A stretch of 6,734 bases of DNA from CAZVFX01 sp964626565 (GCA_964626565.1 CAZVFX010000225.1:1-6734); one strand, 5' to 3'; counted from the first letter of the stretch, positions 1 to 6,678 are shown. Translations and numbers: made by a program. The notes: generated by a model not told the origin, from the sequence alone.

Positions 1-38
1 ATTGAGTCTACTGGTGAAACGACAGAAGGAGTCTCCAC

Positions 39-2129
39 ATGAAGTTTCGACTTGCAATCACGCTTGCCGCCGCCACCCTCCTCGCCGCCGGCTGCGGCGG
101 AGACAGCAAGAAAGTTCTGCTGACTACCGACGGAGCCTTAGGCGACTGGGTCGCCGAAGTGGCGGCCGATGTTACCCCTGAAGGCGACGTCGCGGACGCA
201 CAAGGCGAACTGCCCGAGGACGTCGCTCCCGAGGATCAGGTCGCCGACCTCTTGACCGAAGATATCCCCCCCGAGGTCGAACTTCCGCCCCATTGCGAAG
301 ACATTCCTGCCGACTGGCTGGATGATATGTGTGTGACGTTTTGCGACCAGCTCGACAAATTCAACATGACAATGGTGTTCACCGCCACCGGCAAGTGCCA
401 TGAGGAGTGCGTCGAAGCCATTGAAAAATGGCCCCACTACCTGGGCAACTTCCTGTGCGTAACCATGATGGACCAGCACTATTTCTTCAGCAACTGCTGG
501 TGGCCAAAGCCGCTGAAGGAAATCCCCGGCTGCGACGCGTGGTGTGAAGAGGTCACCGCATGTGGAATTTCCAGCATGTTCGGTGTACCGGAAGACCCAT
601 GCCTGTGCGAAGCGGCCTGCAACGGGCTGTTCGCCATGACCGGGCAGATGGCCGAGCCCCTTATCGCGTGCTCGGTGGACGCACTCCAGGACGGCTGCGA
701 CGTCTACGACATGGGGACCTGTTTCTCCGGCAAGCTGGACTGCATTGAGTCCTGTGCGGCCCTGGAAGACAAGTGCAAGGACGGCGGCAACCTGGACAAA
801 CTGTTCCCCAACGACGACGACTGCGTGGATCAGTGTCAGGAATACACCGCAGACCAGTTCTTTGCGCTGGAAATGTGCCTTGAAATCGCCGGCTGCGGCA
901 ACGCCGACCAGTGCGCCGATGTGCCGGTCGAGGCACTGCCGGGATGTAAGGAGTATTGCATCGAGTACAGCGAATTGTGCCCTGAGTGGGCCTTCTCCGA
1001 CATGGTCTGCCCCTACGTCTGCACCGGCATTGCCATGGCCATCCCCGGCTCCGACCCCGTGGCCGCGGCCGAGTGCCTGGCCGGTCAGGATGAGTGCCCC
1101 GAAGATCCGGGGTACGCCCTCATCGGATGCCTGTACGGCAAATGCACGGAGCTTTGCGGCCAGCTTCCGGACCAGTGCGAACCCGGGACCCAGTATTTCG
1201 ATCTTTACCCCACCGAAGCAGACTGCGAACTGGATTGTGAAGCGATGACGGACAGCCAGGCCGTGTCCACCTATATCTGCCACCAGATGACCGGGTGTGA
1301 CAACATTGAAGTGTGCGCCGAGACCCCGGCAGTGCCTGCGGAAGGGTGCGACCTCTATTGCGGGGCCATCGAAGCACTCTGCCCCGACCTCGACTGGTTC
1401 TTCACCATGCCGTGCGTCGACTTCTGCACCGGCCTGGTGACCGCCATGGACGGAGTCGACCCGGCCCAAGCGCCGGAGTGCATCGAGCACTTTGAGACCT
1501 GCCCGGAAAACATGGACCTGCCTCTGTTCGGCTGTTTCGGGGGCAAGTGCGGCGGCATCTGCGGGAAATTCGAGGAGTGCGAGTCCGGCTCCGCGTACCA
1601 CCAGCAGTACACTTCTCCCGACGCGTGTCAGGCATACTGCGACGGGCTGACCTGGGACGAAGCCATGACTGCCACCTATTGCGTAAACTGGACCGGTTGC
1701 GACGACACGGCAAACTGCGCCACCCTCCCCGAACAACCTGCCGAAGGGTGCGACGTCTACTGCGATTCCATCGACGATATGTGCCCCGAAGTTGCAGTCT
1801 TCGGCGCGGCCGATTGCGGCAACGCCTGCACCGGCATGACCATGGCTTTCCCCGCCGCCTATCCCGGCGAGTCGGCCCAATGTTTCGAGGAGTACGAAGA
1901 GTGCCCGGAGAAGCTGGAGACCGTGATCTATCCCTGCCTTGTCCAGACGGACGAAGCCTGCCAGGAGCTGTGCAGCGACCTGGCCGAGTGCGACCTCACA
2001 GTCGACTGGCTGTGCGACGTCTTCTGCATGAACCTGCAGCAGGAAGAACCGGTAGGCTTCGCCGGGCTAAAATACTGCGTCAAAGACGCGGCAAGCTGCG
2101 AAGCAATGAAACCCTGCGTGGGGCAGTAG
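39..2129 (+). CDS. Cys-rich repeat lipoprotein, function unknown
   Basis: I do not recognise a named family. The ATG is preceded by AGAAGGAG (24-31) at 7-nt spacing, which supports this start. Residues 1-19 form a lipoprotein signal peptide (basic MKFR, hydrophobic stretch, LLAAGC) with Cys19 as the lipidated residue. Gly-Gly-Asp follows, so there is no Asp at +2; by the E. coli rule this suggests the outer membrane. Residues about 22-84 are an acidic, Pro/Glu/Asp-rich linker. The rest is built from alternating modules. Module B starts near residues 97, 226, 363 and 498; module A starts at 164, 302, 436 and 570; an A-like module (633-693) ends the protein. Module A spacing is C-x3-C-x6-C-x9/10-C-x3-C-x17-C-x6-C. 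The last two complete B copies have C-x4-C-x3-C-x5/6-C-x15-C-x3-C-x13-C-x5-C-x5-C. I count about 73 cysteines. Paired CX3C motifs suggest disulfide-linked helical hairpins (inference). A surface structural or binding role is plausible; the ligand is unknown. Confidence 0.88.
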   Translation: MKFRLAITLAAATLLAAGCGGDSKKVLLTTDGALGDWVAEVAADVTPEGDVADAQGELPEDVAPEDQVADLLTEDIPPEVELPPHCEDIPADWLDDMCVTFCDQLDKFNMTMVFTATGKCHEECVEAIEKWPHYLGNFLCVTMMDQHYFFSNCWWPKPLKEIPGCDAWCEEVTACGISSMFGVPEDPCLCEAACNGLFAMTGQMAEPLIACSVDALQDGCDVYDMGTCFSGKLDCIESCAALEDKCKDGGNLDKLFPNDDDCVDQCQEYTADQFFALEMCLEIAGCGNADQCADVPVEALPGCKEYCIEYSELCPEWAFSDMVCPYVCTGIAMAIPGSDPVAAAECLAGQDECPEDPGYALIGCLYGKCTELCGQLPDQCEPGTQYFDLYPTEADCELDCEAMTDSQAVSTYICHQMTGCDNIEVCAETPAVPAEGCDLYCGAIEALCPDLDWFFTMPCVDFCTGLVTAMDGVDPAQAPECIEHFETCPENMDLPLFGCFGGKCGGICGKFEECESGSAYHQQYTSPDACQAYCDGLTWDEAMTATYCVNWTGCDDTANCATLPEQPAEGCDVYCDSIDDMCPEVAVFGAADCGNACTGMTMAFPAAYPGESAQCFEEYEECPEKLETVIYPCLVQTDEACQELCSDLAECDLTVDWLCDVFCMNLQQEEPVGFAGLKYCVKDAASCEAMKPCVGQ

Positions 2130-2145
2130 CGCCGTCCCCAAAGCG

Positions 2146-2402
2146 CCCGTAGTTACGAGCCGTGAAAGTAAATGAGCGGGCCCAAAGCGCAAGCGCCCGT
2201 AGTTACGAGCCGTGAAAGTAAATGAGCGGGCCCAAAGCGCAAGCGCCNNNNNNNNNNNNNNNNNNNNNNNNNNNNNNNNNNNNNNNNNNNNNNNNNNNNN
2301 NNNNNNNNNNNNNNNNNNNNNNNNNNNNNNNNNNNNNNNNNNNNNNNGCGCCCGTAGTTACGAGCCGTGAAAGTAAATGAGCGGGCCCAAAGCGCAAGCG
2401 CC
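2146..2402 (+). repeat. Tandem array of 38-bp core repeats (left array)
   Basis: Three full cores are visible at 2146-2183, 2196-2233 and 2351-2388. Each begins CCCGTAGTTACGAGCCGTGA and ends ATGAGCGGGCCC. They are joined by an identical 12-bp linker AAAGCGCAAGCG (2184-2195, 2234-2245, 2389-2400), giving a 50-bp period. Two bases (CC) of a further core precede the assembly gap and two more follow the last linker. A partial linker, CCCAAAGCG, lies just before the first core. The visible cores are identical to one another. The array begins 16 bp after the stop of the upstream lipoprotein gene and abuts the stop of the convergent gene. The true copy number is unknown because the gap lies inside the array. 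I do not recognise the family; it resembles REP-type intergenic repeats in setting and size. Confidence 0.95.
2248..2347. other. Assembly gap (100 Ns)
   Basis: There are exactly 100 consecutive Ns inside the left array, with the same repeat on both sides. This length is the usual scaffold placeholder, so the real distance is unknown. The two flanking cores are not in phase across the 100 bases, as expected for a placeholder. The link between the gene at 39-2129 and everything right of the gap rests on scaffolding across a repeat and may be wrong. Confidence 0.97.
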
Positions 2403-4441
2403 TACTGATACACGCAAACGTGGTCCACGCACAGATCCTCTGTGCACAAATCCCCGTCGCCGCAGTCGGCGACGCCGTTGCAGCAGTCCGGCTTAGCCGG
2501 ATCCGGTCCGTGGTCGCAAGCCAGCGCCCCCACATTGCACGTGTCGAGGGTGCAGTAGTCACCGTCATCGCACTCGGCGTCAGTCGTGCAACAGTTCTCA
2601 TCCTCAACTGGAAGCAGCAGGCAACCCCCGGCCACACAGTGGTCGCTGGTACACGGGTCCGCATCGTCGCACTCTTCATCTACCAGACAGCCGGGCACCC
2701 CGTTGTAGCACTGGTCCAAGAAACACTGATCAGCGGTTTCCGGATCGCCGTCGTCGCACTCGACGTCCAGGTGGCAGCAGCCGTCAACCGGCTCATGTTC
2801 GCAACCGTCCGGCACGCACGTGTCCAACGTACAAACATCGTTGTCGTCGCATTGCTCGTCCTCAGTGCAGCAGCTTTCCGGCAGGTCGCAACTAGGCGGA
2901 GCCTCGCCAAACCCGAGATTTCTGCAACACCCATATATGCACATGTCGCATGTGCAAGGGTTATCGTCGTCGCAGATCGGATTGAAGGGAGTGGGCTCAG
3001 CCACGCAACCCCCGCCAATGCAGTCATTGGAGCAATGGTAGTTGACACACTGGTCCAAGGTGCACATATCGCCGTCATAACAATCGCTTGCAGACGCGCA
3101 ACAACCATCCTTAGCCAAGTCCACCTGGTACTCACACACATTGGTGTCAACATTACACTCATCGAGGGTGCAGTCGTTGTCGTCGTCGCATTGGGCGTCC
3201 AGGTTGCAGCAGCCTGCGAACTCCTTGACGTGCTTGCACTGGTAATTAATGCACACGTCTATGGTGCAGATGTTACAGTCGTCGCAGTCGGCGTTGGTAC
3301 AACACTCGGCGGACGAATGCTGGCACACATGGTCGACGCACAGATCTTCAGTGCATGGGTTTCCGTCGGCCAATGGCTCCAGCGTACAGTCAAAATCGCT
3401 GAGACAGCACCCGGGGATCGGCGTGTGCGAGCAGCCCACGCCGGGGACGCAGTCATCAACGGTGCACGGGTTGGTGTCATCACACCCGGCGGCTGCCTCG
3501 CAATCCCCATAGCTCGGCACGAACTCGCACTCGTTGTCCAGGCATACGGGGATGAGGAAAGGGTCCTGACTCAGGCACTGGACCGCTGTCCAGCAGCACT
3601 GAAGCCCTTCGATTTCGGCCAACGAAATGGCGCAAGAGTTGGTAGCAAGTTGGCAGTAGGCAACGGTACACACGAGCCCGTCGGCGCAGTCCCCGTCCTG
3701 CTTGCAGCAATCGGGCTTGGCCGGATCGGGTTCATGGACACACTGGTGTTCCTCGCACTTGTCCACCATACATGGATCTTCGGCCTGGCACTGTGAGTCG
3801 TAGTTGCAGCACCCGGGAATCGCGATGTTGAAGCACTCCGACGCGACGCCTGTCGGTTCGCAATAGTCGACAGTGCAAGCGTCGTCGTCAACACAATCGC
3901 CATCAGTGTAGCAGCAGCCGCTGATGGGTTGATACTGGCACTGGCCATTCCACTGGCACTTGTCCTCGGTACAAGGGTCTTCGTCGACGCAATCCCCGCA
4001 GGTCCCGCCGCAGCCGTCGCTGCCGCACTGCTTCCCACTGCAATCCGGGCTGCAAACTTCGTCCGGCGTGGTTTCGTCCGGGCCGATATCGGGGACCCCG
4101 TTGCTTTCCAGGTACTCCGCATCAAGATCTACGTACCCAACCTCGTCCGGCTGATCCGACGCTTCGGCATCGAGGTCCGGCAGCCCGGTTTCATCCCCGA
4201 CGCCCAGATCCTGCGGCAATTCCGGCCCGCTGTCCCAAGCGTCAATTCTCGCCAGGTCGTCTGCTTTGGCGTCGGGCGGAGTTTCGACTCGGCCAGCCTC
4301 TCCAGCCGTGTCGATGGTCCTTGCTTCTACCCGAGAGGCATCTTCCGCTGCCGGCGGGAACGTGAGGACTGGCCTGCAGGACCAGAGCGACATGATGATG
4401 AAGAAGACAGCCACAGCCCTGGCGGCGCGGGTGTAGAACAT
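2402..4441 (-). CDS. Lipoprotein with 16 six-Cys repeat units, function unknown
   Basis: The chosen ATG (4441-4439) has GGAGG 7 nt upstream and opens a lipoprotein signal peptide: MFYTRAAR, hydrophobic AVAVFFIIMSLW, then LWSC with lipid-anchor Cys22. The frame stays open to a GTG at 4594 inside the neighbouring repeat array, but that extension has no signal peptide and is rejected. Residues about 31-129 are an acidic linker. Residues 130-151 hold a GKQCGSDGCGGTCG motif. Sixteen units of about 30-36 residues follow, centred on PCTxDxC-like cores near 157, 189, 224, 258, 295, 326, 363, 392, 424, 460, 496, 537, 567, 597, 630 and 666. The usual pattern is CC-x5-C-x5-C-x4-C-x4/8-C. Units 5 and 13 have lost the core Cys (PFLIPVC, PETADQC). 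I count about 100 cysteines in 679 residues. Asp-rich loops (CDDGDYCTLD) recall calcium-binding loops of thrombospondin type 3 repeats (analogy only). Such repeats are common in myxobacteria-like genomes; their function is not known to me. Confidence 0.88.
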   Translation of the reverse strand: MFYTRAARAVAVFFIIMSLWSCRPVLTFPPAAEDASRVEARTIDTAGEAGRVETPPDAKADDLARIDAWDSGPELPQDLGVGDETGLPDLDAEASDQPDEVGYVDLDAEYLESNGVPDIGPDETTPDEVCSPDCSGKQCGSDGCGGTCGDCVDEDPCTEDKCQWNGQCQYQPISGCCYTDGDCVDDDACTVDYCEPTGVASECFNIAIPGCCNYDSQCQAEDPCMVDKCEEHQCVHEPDPAKPDCCKQDGDCADGLVCTVAYCQLATNSCAISLAEIEGLQCCWTAVQCLSQDPFLIPVCLDNECEFVPSYGDCEAAAGCDDTNPCTVDDCVPGVGCSHTPIPGCCLSDFDCTLEPLADGNPCTEDLCVDHVCQHSSAECCTNADCDDCNICTIDVCINYQCKHVKEFAGCCNLDAQCDDDNDCTLDECNVDTNVCEYQVDLAKDGCCASASDCYDGDMCTLDQCVNYHCSNDCIGGGCVAEPTPFNPICDDDNPCTCDMCIYGCCRNLGFGEAPPSCDLPESCCTEDEQCDDNDVCTLDTCVPDGCEHEPVDGCCHLDVECDDGDPETADQCFLDQCYNGVPGCLVDEECDDADPCTSDHCVAGGCLLLPVEDENCCTTDAECDDGDYCTLDTCNVGALACDHGPDPAKPDCCNGVADCGDGDLCTEDLCVDHVCVYQ

Positions 4442-4448
4442 ACCAATG

Positions 4449-4453
4449 CCTCC
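4449..4453 (-). promoter_or_regulatory. Ribosome binding site that decides the start at 4441
   Basis: Read on the minus strand the sequence is CCGGAGGCATTGGTATG: a GGAGG core 7 nt from the ATG. It fixes the translation start at the lipoprotein signal peptide and argues against the upstream GTG at 4594. Confidence 0.75.
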
Positions 4454-4492
4454 GGTCAATGCTGTTGCAGGGCCATGTGTGCTTCCATTTAC

Positions 4493-4521
4493 ATTGGAAC
4501 GAAACCTGGTTGCCAAGTCAA
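4493..4521 (-). promoter_or_regulatory. Candidate sigma70-like promoter of the 16-unit lipoprotein gene
   Basis: On the minus strand TTGACT (4521-4516) is separated by 17 bp from TCCAAT (4498-4493). The -35 matches TTGACA at 5 of 6 positions and the -10 matches TATAAT at 4 of 6. It ends about 50 bp before the start codon. It lies between the right-hand repeat array and the gene, so the gene would have its own promoter inside the segment bracketed by the arrays. This is a consensus match by eye only. Confidence 0.35.
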
Positions 4522-4572
4522 CAGAAGAGGCTAGATGGCGAAAGGAGCCGAGCGACGCCGGAGTTTGCCGCA

Positions 4573-4708
4573 GGGCCCGCTCATTGACTTTCACGGCTCG
4601 TAACTACGGGTGCTTCGCTCGGGGCCCGCTCATTGACTCTCACGGCTCGTAACTGCGGGTGCTTCGCTCGGGGCCCGCTCATTGACTCTCACGGCTCGTA
4701 ACTACGGG
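4573..4708 (-). repeat. Tandem array of 38-bp core repeats (right array, inverted relative to left)
   Basis: Three cores lie at 4573-4610, 4622-4659 and 4671-4708, joined by two identical 11-bp linkers (CGAGCGAAGCA on the minus strand), giving a 49-bp period. On the minus strand each core reads CCCG(T/C)AGTTACGAGCCGTGA and continues to GAGCGGGCCC. Differences among copies are few: the copy nearest the lipoprotein gene has GTGAAAGTC where the other two have GTGAGAGTC, and the middle copy has CCCGCAG for CCCGTAG. All three carry GTCAATG where the left array has GTAAATG. The array starts 26 bp beyond the stop codon of the WD40 gene and ends about 130 bp upstream of the lipoprotein start. Confidence 0.95.
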
Positions 4709-4715
4709 CTGGAAG

Positions 4716-4734
4716 TTCTGCCACTGAGACAGAA
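4716..4734 (-). terminator. Weak stem-loop directly after the WD40 gene stop
   Basis: On the minus strand TTCTG and CAGAA form a perfect 5-bp stem around a 9-nt loop, starting at the base after the TGA. No T-tract follows, so it is not a classical intrinsic terminator. It could help form an mRNA 3' end together with the repeat array that begins at 4708, or be chance. Confidence 0.2.
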
Positions 4735-6645
4735 TCAGTGCGGCTTGCGTCGCCAGATACGCACCGCGGCCTCCTGGCCCGCAGTGCCTAAGGCGATGAA
4801 CTGGCCGTCATCGGAAACGGCGACGGCAAAGCCGTAGCCGTTGAAACCTCGGAAGCGGTTTGCAAGCTCGCCGGTGTGGGTATCCCAGATGGTGAGGCTG
4901 CTACCCAGGTTCGCGGTGGCGACATAGTCGCCGCCGGCGAGGAAGGCCAGCTCCATCACCCCGAAGTCCTCGTGGGTGATGGAGCGCACCAACTTGCGCT
5001 CGTTTACACTCCACACCCGCAGCGCCTGCTTGCCCGCAAACGCTTCCGCACCGTACAAATAATCGCCATCAGGCGAGAAACGGACGGTGGTGAACGCAGC
5101 CTGCTTCTTCGGCTCCAACACCGCCAGTTGGCTGCCGTCGGCAAGGTTCCATAGGCGGACGGTGCCGTCCTCCGATGCAGTGGCGGCCCGCCAACGGTCG
5201 GAACTCAACGCAACGGATGTCACCTGGGCCTCATGGCCTTTAAGGATCGCGAAGGCATCGCCGCCCACCGACCAGATCCTGGCAGTACCATCGTTGGACG
5301 CGGTCGCCAACGCCTGGCTGTCCACCGAAAACCGGATGTCCACGACCATGCCGGTGTGGCCCTGCAGAGTCCGCACGAGCTTGAAATCGGAAGGGTCGCG
5401 CAGCGACAGCCCGCCCCCTTTCTCGCCGACGGCCAGCCACTTGCCGTCCGGCGAAACAGCCACGGTCACCTCGTTCTTGCCGCCCGTATCGAACCGCCCG
5501 ACTTCGCTCCCGTCTTCAGCATTCCACAGCCGCACCGTGCCGTCATCACAGCCGCCGTACAAACGAGTGGTGCCCGCCAGAAACGCCAGGGAATGCACCC
5601 CCGCACCCGGGCCGCCCACCCGGAACTTTCGCTTGCTCTCAACCAGAGTGGTCAACTCCACCGCACCGGCCATCTCACCGAACAGCAGAAGATCATGGTC
5701 TGGCCTCACAACCACGCGAGTTCCTGCGGTGTTGACGTCCCGGGGCAGTTCCAACTGCCACACACCCCTTCCATCGGTCAGGTCGAACACCTTCAGCACT
5801 CCCGACTTCACCGAATAGACCCGCTTGCCTTCGTGGCCGAACGCCACCGCGGTGACCCCAGCCCCCATGTCCTGCTCGAATGCGATGCTGTCGATTCGCA
5901 GCCCCGACTTCACGGACCAGACCTCCACCGAATTGTAGGTGCCTGCTGCGATCAGTCTTCCCGACTTGCTCACCGCCAGCACGTTGGGCGGAGTGATGTA
6001 GGACGAGGGATGGGCCTTCTCGCTGGGAGTATCGAGAGACATCTCCTGAACCTCGGCGCCGTTCCGGTCCAGTATCACGACACTGCCGAACTCACCACCC
6101 TTGCCTACCGCCAGTCGCCCGTCCGGCAGCCAGGCCAGGCTGGTCACCGGTTCGTCCAACTCGAAAGGTCCTGCCCCCTCGGCAGCCGGGCCGGAAGGCA
6201 TCAAGCGCACAGTCTTCCCCATCGCCACCGCAAGGTGCCTGCCGTCCGCGGAGAAGGCCAGGTCAGCGGGCACCGCTTCCAGGGCGGTCAGGCTGGATAT
6301 CGGCCGAAACGGGCGGGTCCCGAACAGGCGCAGCGCCTTGTCCGGCCCTGCCAGCGCAGCCATCTCCCCGGTGGGCGACACGGCCATCTGCATGAACTCT
6401 TTTCCTGCCGGTATCTTGGAACGGCTAAGCAGTTTCCCGGACTTCGTTTCCCATACGAACAGATTCCCGTCCCAACCCGCTGAGACCGCGACCTTCCCAT
6501 CGCGGCTCAGACCCACGGCCCCGACCGCAGACTGGTGCCACGGCACGTTCACCAACTCGTAGTCGAGTTTCTCGCCTGCCCGGCCGGGGCCGGCAAAGCC
6601 GGCAGCCAGCGCAACAAGCGCAACCGATAGAACAAAGTTCTTCAT
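4735..6645 (-). CDS. Secreted WD40 repeat protein, about 14 blades
   Basis: The ATG is preceded by AAGGGGG with 6 nt spacing. Residues 1-23 look like a Sec signal peptide (MKNF, hydrophobic VLSVALVALAAGF, possible cleavage after GRA or GFA) with no lipobox Cys, so the product is likely periplasmic or secreted. The remaining about 610 residues are WD40 blades. The closing strand of each can be seen near residues 63 (FVWE), 105 (LRLF), 146 (VRLM), 189 (VVIL), 240 (VEVW), 284 (LKVF), 329 (VELT), 371 (VRLW), 413 (LSLR), 455 (ARIW), 496 (VRLW), 542 (LRVW), 584 (LTIW) and 628 (VRIW). Spacing is about 40 residues and VSPDG/FSPDG turns recur. GH dipeptides are present in blades 10 and 11 (LQGH, LKGH). 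Fourteen blades fit two seven-bladed propellers; the second is closer to consensus. No kinase or other catalytic domain is attached. WD40 propellers are protein-binding platforms; the partner is unknown. Confidence 0.9.
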   Translation of the reverse strand: MKNFVLSVALVALAAGFAGPGRAGEKLDYELVNVPWHQSAVGAVGLSRDGKVAVSAGWDGNLFVWETKSGKLLSRSKIPAGKEFMQMAVSPTGEMAALAGPDKALRLFGTRPFRPISSLTALEAVPADLAFSADGRHLAVAMGKTVRLMPSGPAAEGAGPFELDEPVTSLAWLPDGRLAVGKGGEFGSVVILDRNGAEVQEMSLDTPSEKAHPSSYITPPNVLAVSKSGRLIAAGTYNSVEVWSVKSGLRIDSIAFEQDMGAGVTAVAFGHEGKRVYSVKSGVLKVFDLTDGRGVWQLELPRDVNTAGTRVVVRPDHDLLLFGEMAGAVELTTLVESKRKFRVGGPGAGVHSLAFLAGTTRLYGGCDDGTVRLWNAEDGSEVGRFDTGGKNEVTVAVSPDGKWLAVGEKGGGLSLRDPSDFKLVRTLQGHTGMVVDIRFSVDSQALATASNDGTARIWSVGGDAFAILKGHEAQVTSVALSSDRWRAATASEDGTVRLWNLADGSQLAVLEPKKQAAFTTVRFSPDGDYLYGAEAFAGKQALRVWSVNERKLVRSITHEDFGVMELAFLAGGDYVATANLGSSLTIWDTHTGELANRFRGFNGYGFAVAVSDDGQFIALGTAGQEAAVRIWRRKPH

Positions 6646-6678
6646 CTTCAGCCCCCTTCGGGCACATCCTAAAACCGT

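Noticed and set aside
138..1880. 580-codon open frame on the minus strand, opposite the first lipoprotein
   Set aside because: It is a shadow. The plus-strand frame has a Shine-Dalgarno, a lipobox and periodic Cys modules, while the antisense product shows no signal or recognisable domain. Long antisense frames are expected in GC-rich, repetitive coding DNA.
2130..2402. Intrinsic terminator between the convergent genes
   Set aside because: GC-rich pairings exist within the repeats but no T-tract follows on either strand, so a specific terminator cannot be supported.
2420..3796. 458-codon open frame on the plus strand, opposite the 16-unit lipoprotein
   Set aside because: It mirrors the Cys-repeat codons and yields a repetitive Val/Ala-rich product. 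The opposing strand has the signal peptide, ribosome site and conserved units.
4442..4594. N-terminal extension of the 16-unit lipoprotein to a GTG within the repeat array
   Set aside because: The first residues are repeat translation, the extension would bury the signal peptide, and the internal ATG has GGAGG at ideal spacing.
2146..4708. CRISPR array
   Set aside because: The 11-12 bp linkers are identical within each array, whereas CRISPR spacers are longer and unique. No cas genes are present.
2146..4708. Integron attC sites or an insertion sequence with terminal inverted repeats
   Set aside because: The core lacks convincing RYYYAAC/GTTRRRY pairs, attC sites would share one orientation, and no integrase or transposase is encoded. 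The repeats are tandem arrays rather than single terminal repeats, and I saw no clear target-site duplication.
5233..6483. 416-codon open frame on the plus strand, opposite the WD40 gene
   Set aside because: The minus-strand frame is a clear WD40 protein, and the antisense product has no coherent features.
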